Source: Sthenelais limicola
Lineage: Eukaryota; Annelida; Polychaeta; Phyllodocida; Sigalionidae
Direction: 5' to 3'
DNA length: 64,000 nucleotides
Assembly (NCBI GenBank): GCA_942159475.1
Contig: OW804094.1
Location: 17,630,067-17,694,066, forward strand
Below, in pieces: positions 27,001 through 33,000 of the stretch. The notes beneath the pieces are model-generated. The model did no database searches. It saw only the letters and a list, made by a program, of their open reading frames with translations, and was not told the origin of the DNA. The position numbers were made by a program, and so were the translations under genes. Position 1 is the first letter of the stretch; each line of letters starts with the position of its first letter.

Positions 27001-30000
27001 TAAACTGTATTTTGAACACACTTCTTCTCTTAGATTTGGACTATTTGAGAGGATTAGGGAAGGTGAATTGTACATTTTCTGAAAATCTGACCCACATAGG
27101 TCAGACCGTCAGAACATACAATTTGCCCTCACCAATCCTCTCAAATAGTCCAAATTTAAGGCAAAAAATGAGGTTTGAAATATAAATTCAACCTAAGTGA
27201 ACAGATTCTTTGAATCAAGGCACTGCTAAATATACTCAAATATACCCAGTATTTATCATGGTCGGTCTAATTTAACAGAATGTAAACAATGGGTTGAGCT
27301 AACATTTGTACATTTTCTGACAATCTGACCCACTGCCAAATCAAACGATGGATGTGTCTACCATTGTCTACACTGATGATTCACATCTAAAAGGACCATT
27401 GCAAAATTTCCAAAAGTTTAGGGTATTTCTAGGGTTAGCATCTTTCTTCTCAGCAATATATGGGTCAGATTTTATGAAAATGTACAATTGGCAGCTCTAC
27501 ACATTTAGGAAATTCTGCTAAATTAGGCTGAAAAATGATGAATACCGGGCATATCTGAGTATATTTGGTATTGATTCAAAGTATCAGTTCTGTTATGTTA
27601 AACTGCATTTTGAAGCTCATTTTTGTCTTAAATGTGGGTTATTTGAGAGGATTGGTGAAGGCGAATTGTACATTTTCTGATAACTTGACCCATATGGCAA
27701 TCCACTACCCCAGAAGATAGTGAAAGACCAGTTGTTATAGCTGAAACTGCTGGAGACTAGTAATTGGTGTAGCTGCAGGAGGTACAATGAACATCTTCCT
27801 CTTGTGGAAACAGTACTTAAGTTTATTTGTGATGTGTTAGAGAAAAATGTGTCGCAAAATTGATATTTTTCAAATTGTTGTTTTGACATTATATCTTTGT
27901 CGAAATATTTTCTTTTTGGGGGAGCTTAACGCTGTTTGTAGCATGAATATATTCCCTATAGACATTGTATTATAGAGTATATTTAGCTACTTTACTAGTC
28001 AATTTCCACCCAGAAATATTTCAAACTTCTTTTTCAAAAATCAAAAAAAATCAAACTTTAAATATAGAAATACTTATTCGATGCCCAACTGTTTACTATC
28101 ATTAGAATCGGCTTGATCTCATCTTTTCAAATATGATGTTATCTCAAAATTCATTTTTTGCGACTTGTGACTCATTTTTCTCTAACACATCACATTTGAT
28201 ACAATGTTTAGGGATAATCACAACAAGCACTTGCCTTTTTGGTACAGCCATTTTTACAGACTCCAACTCCATCTCCGAGATTAATAGAATCTGTGTCCCC
28301 CAGGAGAGTGAGGTTCAAAGTTGATGAGAATGATGAATTAGAAGACGGTTAAGTGGTCAGTTGGGAATGAGACATTATGCAACATATGCCTTTAACCTGC
28401 ACGATGCTCTGATAATGCATGGAGAGTTTGTTCTTTAGCTGACAAAGGCAATTATAACACGATAACAAATGCATTACCATTACACTGGCAACTTTAACAT
28501 TAATTTGGTGTAGGCCAAATATATCAGACCAATATCAGCTTGCTCGATGGGTGATATCCTGCTTGCATTTTTATTATATGTCCATGTTTTATGAAGTGTA
28601 CAACATAGGGGGTACAATAAAATATTCGTAACGGGGTCTCAACTGGCTGTGGCAAGCTCTGTGGTAGGCCTTGTGATGTTGTTGTGATAGGTGGAGAGGA
28701 ATGGCGAGGTGGCCAGTGAACCATGTAGGGAGGACCTTGTCACTCCTCTCCACCTACAGAACCATCGCAACACCATCACAAGGCTTATCGCAGAGCTTAC
28801 CGCAGCCAGTGAAGACCGCACTTCAGTGTATATCTACCATTTGTATTTGAATTTCCTTTAACTTTTAGATCATTCAGAATAAAAAGGACATCGTATTCCT
28901 TTTTGCTAAGAGTAATAATAAAAGATGAATGGAACGTGGCATGTGTGATTAAACAATTATCAGATTCTAATCTGATAAAAGATTCTAATCTGATAGATGT
29001 TTTATTAGCGGCCCCGTTCCATTCTCTCTATTTCACCCTTGATATAATAATGTTCACTTAATTCAAATCCAAAAAGCAACAGGGTATTTCGGATTACACA
29101 CATTCTGATATAGGTCATCAGTAAATTATATGTGTTAACCTGTATTTAAGCATGTTCATTGGTTACACAAGTGACCTTGACCTAATATTGAGCATTTTCA
29201 TTGGTTACACAAGTGACCTTGACCTAATATTGAGCATTTTCATTGGATAACGGGCGTCCAGATACTCATATAAGTGTCCTACTTGGAGGCCATTGCTGAA
29301 CCAATATGTGATGTGTTGCAGGGAAATTTTTCAAAGTGATTTATTCGCAAGATCCCTTACTCTGAATGTTTTCATTTTTGGGATTCTTAACGGTTTTTGT
29401 AGCATAAATTTATACGTTTGCTAAATTTCAGGACAGTGTATAAAAAATATATCCTTGCATTTCTAGGTTCATCTTAGAGTGTAAATTAGCTACTTTACTA
29501 GTAAATGACCACCCAGAATTGTTGTAAACTATTTTTTTCAAAGCTACAAATATAAAACATAAAATATAGAAATTTAGATGTCCTGCTGTTTACTATCATT
29601 GGAATCGGTGTGATCTGATCTTTTCAAATATGATGTTATCTCAACATCCAATTTTAGCGACTTTTGACTATTTTTTTCTGTAACACATCACATATTTTTT
29701 TGTAGGAAGTATTCAAAGTGCCAATGAGTAGTTGAATATAATATGTCTCCTGTAATATGCTTCTTTGATGAGATAAATATATATAAAACAGCCTGTAGGT
29801 CAGGATGCTAGTGACCTACATCACATTAATGTTAAGTTGACAACTTATTTTATATGAATGACAAGCGCCAAAATAATATAAAATAGACATGGATTTGTGG
29901 TGAATTCAATTAACCTTTATGAGCCCTTCAGTAGCTGGCTACATAGAGAGAGAGAGAGATACATGTATGAGAAGTATGAAAGGCATGCACAGTTGGTAAG

Positions 30001-33000
30001 AGGACCAGATATAATACATCTGTTCCAAGTTAAGCCAGTGTACTTTGCTTAGGGTCAGTATAAATTGCATGCGAGTATAGTTGTTCAAGTTCAACTAGTC
30101 TATAGGGGAATTGCATGTGCCACTGCGCATGTCTGTTACAGTGCATCCTGGGAGGGATTCTCTTGAAATCTGACGTACAAATATTTGGGAACATATCAAT
30201 CAAACCAATATTGTAGCTTGTATAAATGATCTATGAAAACCAAATGTATGATGGGAAAGATGGGGACTTGTGTTATGGAAACATGTATAATGTTTGGATA
30301 TTGACATTAAAGCATTGATAAATATTCCATGCTGAACATGGCATGTTTTCTATAGATTTTAGACTGTACCATTAGTCCCATAATATTCCTTGCGAATCAA
30401 GATTCAAAATGGCGGATATGCAAATTAAAGATTTGTGAAAATTGAATTTCAGGCCAAGAAGAAGCCAATTAATATAACAATAGAGCTAAATGTGAGCAGC
30501 CGTGACCTGCTGCAGGGTATTTATGGTCGGCCATTTTACCCATAGCCTTGCTGGTGGTATATAGCAGTATACTTCTCACTATTGCCTGCACCACACAGAT
30601 ACACATTACAAATAAACTTAAAACAGTTTTACATAAACATAAACATTTAAGGCGGGCCCGCACTAGCCGCGATAAGCCTTCCAATATTGGGTGACTCCAC
30701 TAGAGAGAAAAACGGCGCCGACAAATTTTGTTGTTGCCCACTAATTTGTGGCAACAAATATCCATACAGGAACAAAAGTTCCCAGAGAATGTGGCAATAC
30801 ATCTGACACTCCTCCATTTGAGTTTTCATTGCAAACATGAAATGAACTGATGTTAGTGGACAACAACAAAATTTGTCGCCGCCGTTTTTCCTCTAGTGGA
30901 GTTTACCTAATAGGCTTTGCAATAGGCATCTGCGATAGAAATGAGAAAATTTGATTATGGCAGACAGTGTATCGCAGCTGTGTGGCCCTCTTTGCAATAG
31001 CCTTTGCGACGTGCCTCATGATAAGAAATGCATCGCCGTCTATCGCAGAAATATCAGACATGTTTGATATTTGTTGCCGATAAGCATAGCATCGCAGACG
31101 TCCGCATGCCTTCGCGATTAATTGTGAAGGTCTATTGTAAAGGTGTGGCGACGTTTACAATAAGCTTCACGATAGGCCTCTGCAATAGCTAGGCCTATGG
31201 TGAAAGCTTATTGCGAGGCTTATTGTGGCTAGTGTGGTGCCAGCTTTACTCTCCCTCCACATGTACTCCCCCTCCACCCCTACCCCTCTCATTCCAGCCC
31301 AGGGATGGACTTACAAATCTACACTGCACTCAATCTAAATTAAATCCTGGAATAAACATTTGTGTAAAACTTATTTACTTTATTATTTAGATTTCGGCTT
31401 TCTATTACTTCCTTCAACATAAATCTGTGTCCCACCTTTTAGATTCTAAACTGAAACTAAATCAAGAGATAGTTTTGCAATTGCAGGTAGCAATTATGTC
31501 TCATTATAAAAAGGCAATAAAACATATGACATAAATATTTTTGTATATAATATATAAGCACGCTTAATCCTTCAGCTTCTTTCTAGAAAATAATCAACTC
31601 CTCTGTACTTTCTATGAAATCGAAAGCACTTTAGACACCTAAATCCCAGGGTCAATCATTATGAGGTAGATATATTAGTAAAAACTAAAAAGGAAAGTAG
31701 TTAGGGCAGAATGATTTCTCTCTAGCAGTTTGCAATGTCAATCAAAATCCTGTTGTAAGGTCAGGACTCTAATAAGTTGGCAAAAGCAGGAAAACAGTCT
31801 TTCATGGTTTCTGCGGGGCCTTGAATTTGGAAAAGGAATTCAAGGCATGGAAAAGCTTGGAAAATGGGCATTTTGGGCCTGGGAAATCATTTTATGGCCC
31901 TTGAATTATATTGGAATCTATTAAATGGCCTTGAAATGTTCAAAGATATATATACATATAAGTATTTTGTATTTCTCTTATCAACAAATACAATTATATT
32001 TATCTGCAGAGAAAAAGGGCACAACCTGTCAACGCAATGTTGGTTTTCCCATGTATCCTTAGGCATATTGTTTTACATCTAAAATTAGTGACAGATAGTG
32101 ATACTCTGTTTCTAGCTATACACTTTCCCCTGAATGCCCCCAAGCCCACTCCCATCCCCTCACATCTTCTTTCAGTAAATGACTCACGAAGTAAAAGTTG
32201 AAAACGGTTATTTATATAAAATCTGAATATAAAACTTGTTAAATACATAATTGGCCTATGAAAACAATAAATACAAACCCCAGGTCCCGTCATTAAGGTT
32301 ATTGATATCAGCCTTGAAAATTACTCAAGTAGACTTGGAAAAGCCTTAAATTTATTCGCTCCATAATCGCGGAGACTCTGTCTTTTAGCAGTCTAGTCTA
32401 TTGACCCAAATGATTATCCAATTATCCTCAGGCCTCATTTAATGTGTTGATAAGATCTCAATTGGTATGTAAAGAACGTTAGCCTTGATCTGGAGATCAT
32501 TACCATTCTTCTAAAACGTATCTTAAATCAAGATAAATGTCCCTAAGCTCATTGGCCTTGATTATTTGGCGCAAGGACTTTAAAGGATCAACATTTTCAT
32601 TTGAAATAAAAAAATAATAAAAATAAAAAGGGAAATTTTAATTATGAATATTAACCTAGAAATTAAAACATTAAACCTTAGGATGCCGTATGACTTAGGC
32701 AATTTGGTATTGGTATAGTGTTTCTTAGCATGCATTCTCACTTTAGGTTTGGTTTCATTTTGCTTCAAATATAACCAAGTTAGTTATAATGAAAACAACC
32801 TAATGAAATAAAACCTTAATTTATTTAAACTTAATTTATCATATATTCAGCGGTGTGTTAATACGAAACTAAATACAAAACTGCCTGTACGGAGAGATTT
32901 TAGAGAAGTGCTGAATTATCGCCCACACTGATACCTAAATAATAGACAAAATACCAACTGTAAAAAGTTTGCTGGCACTCGTCTAATATATTGATATTAC

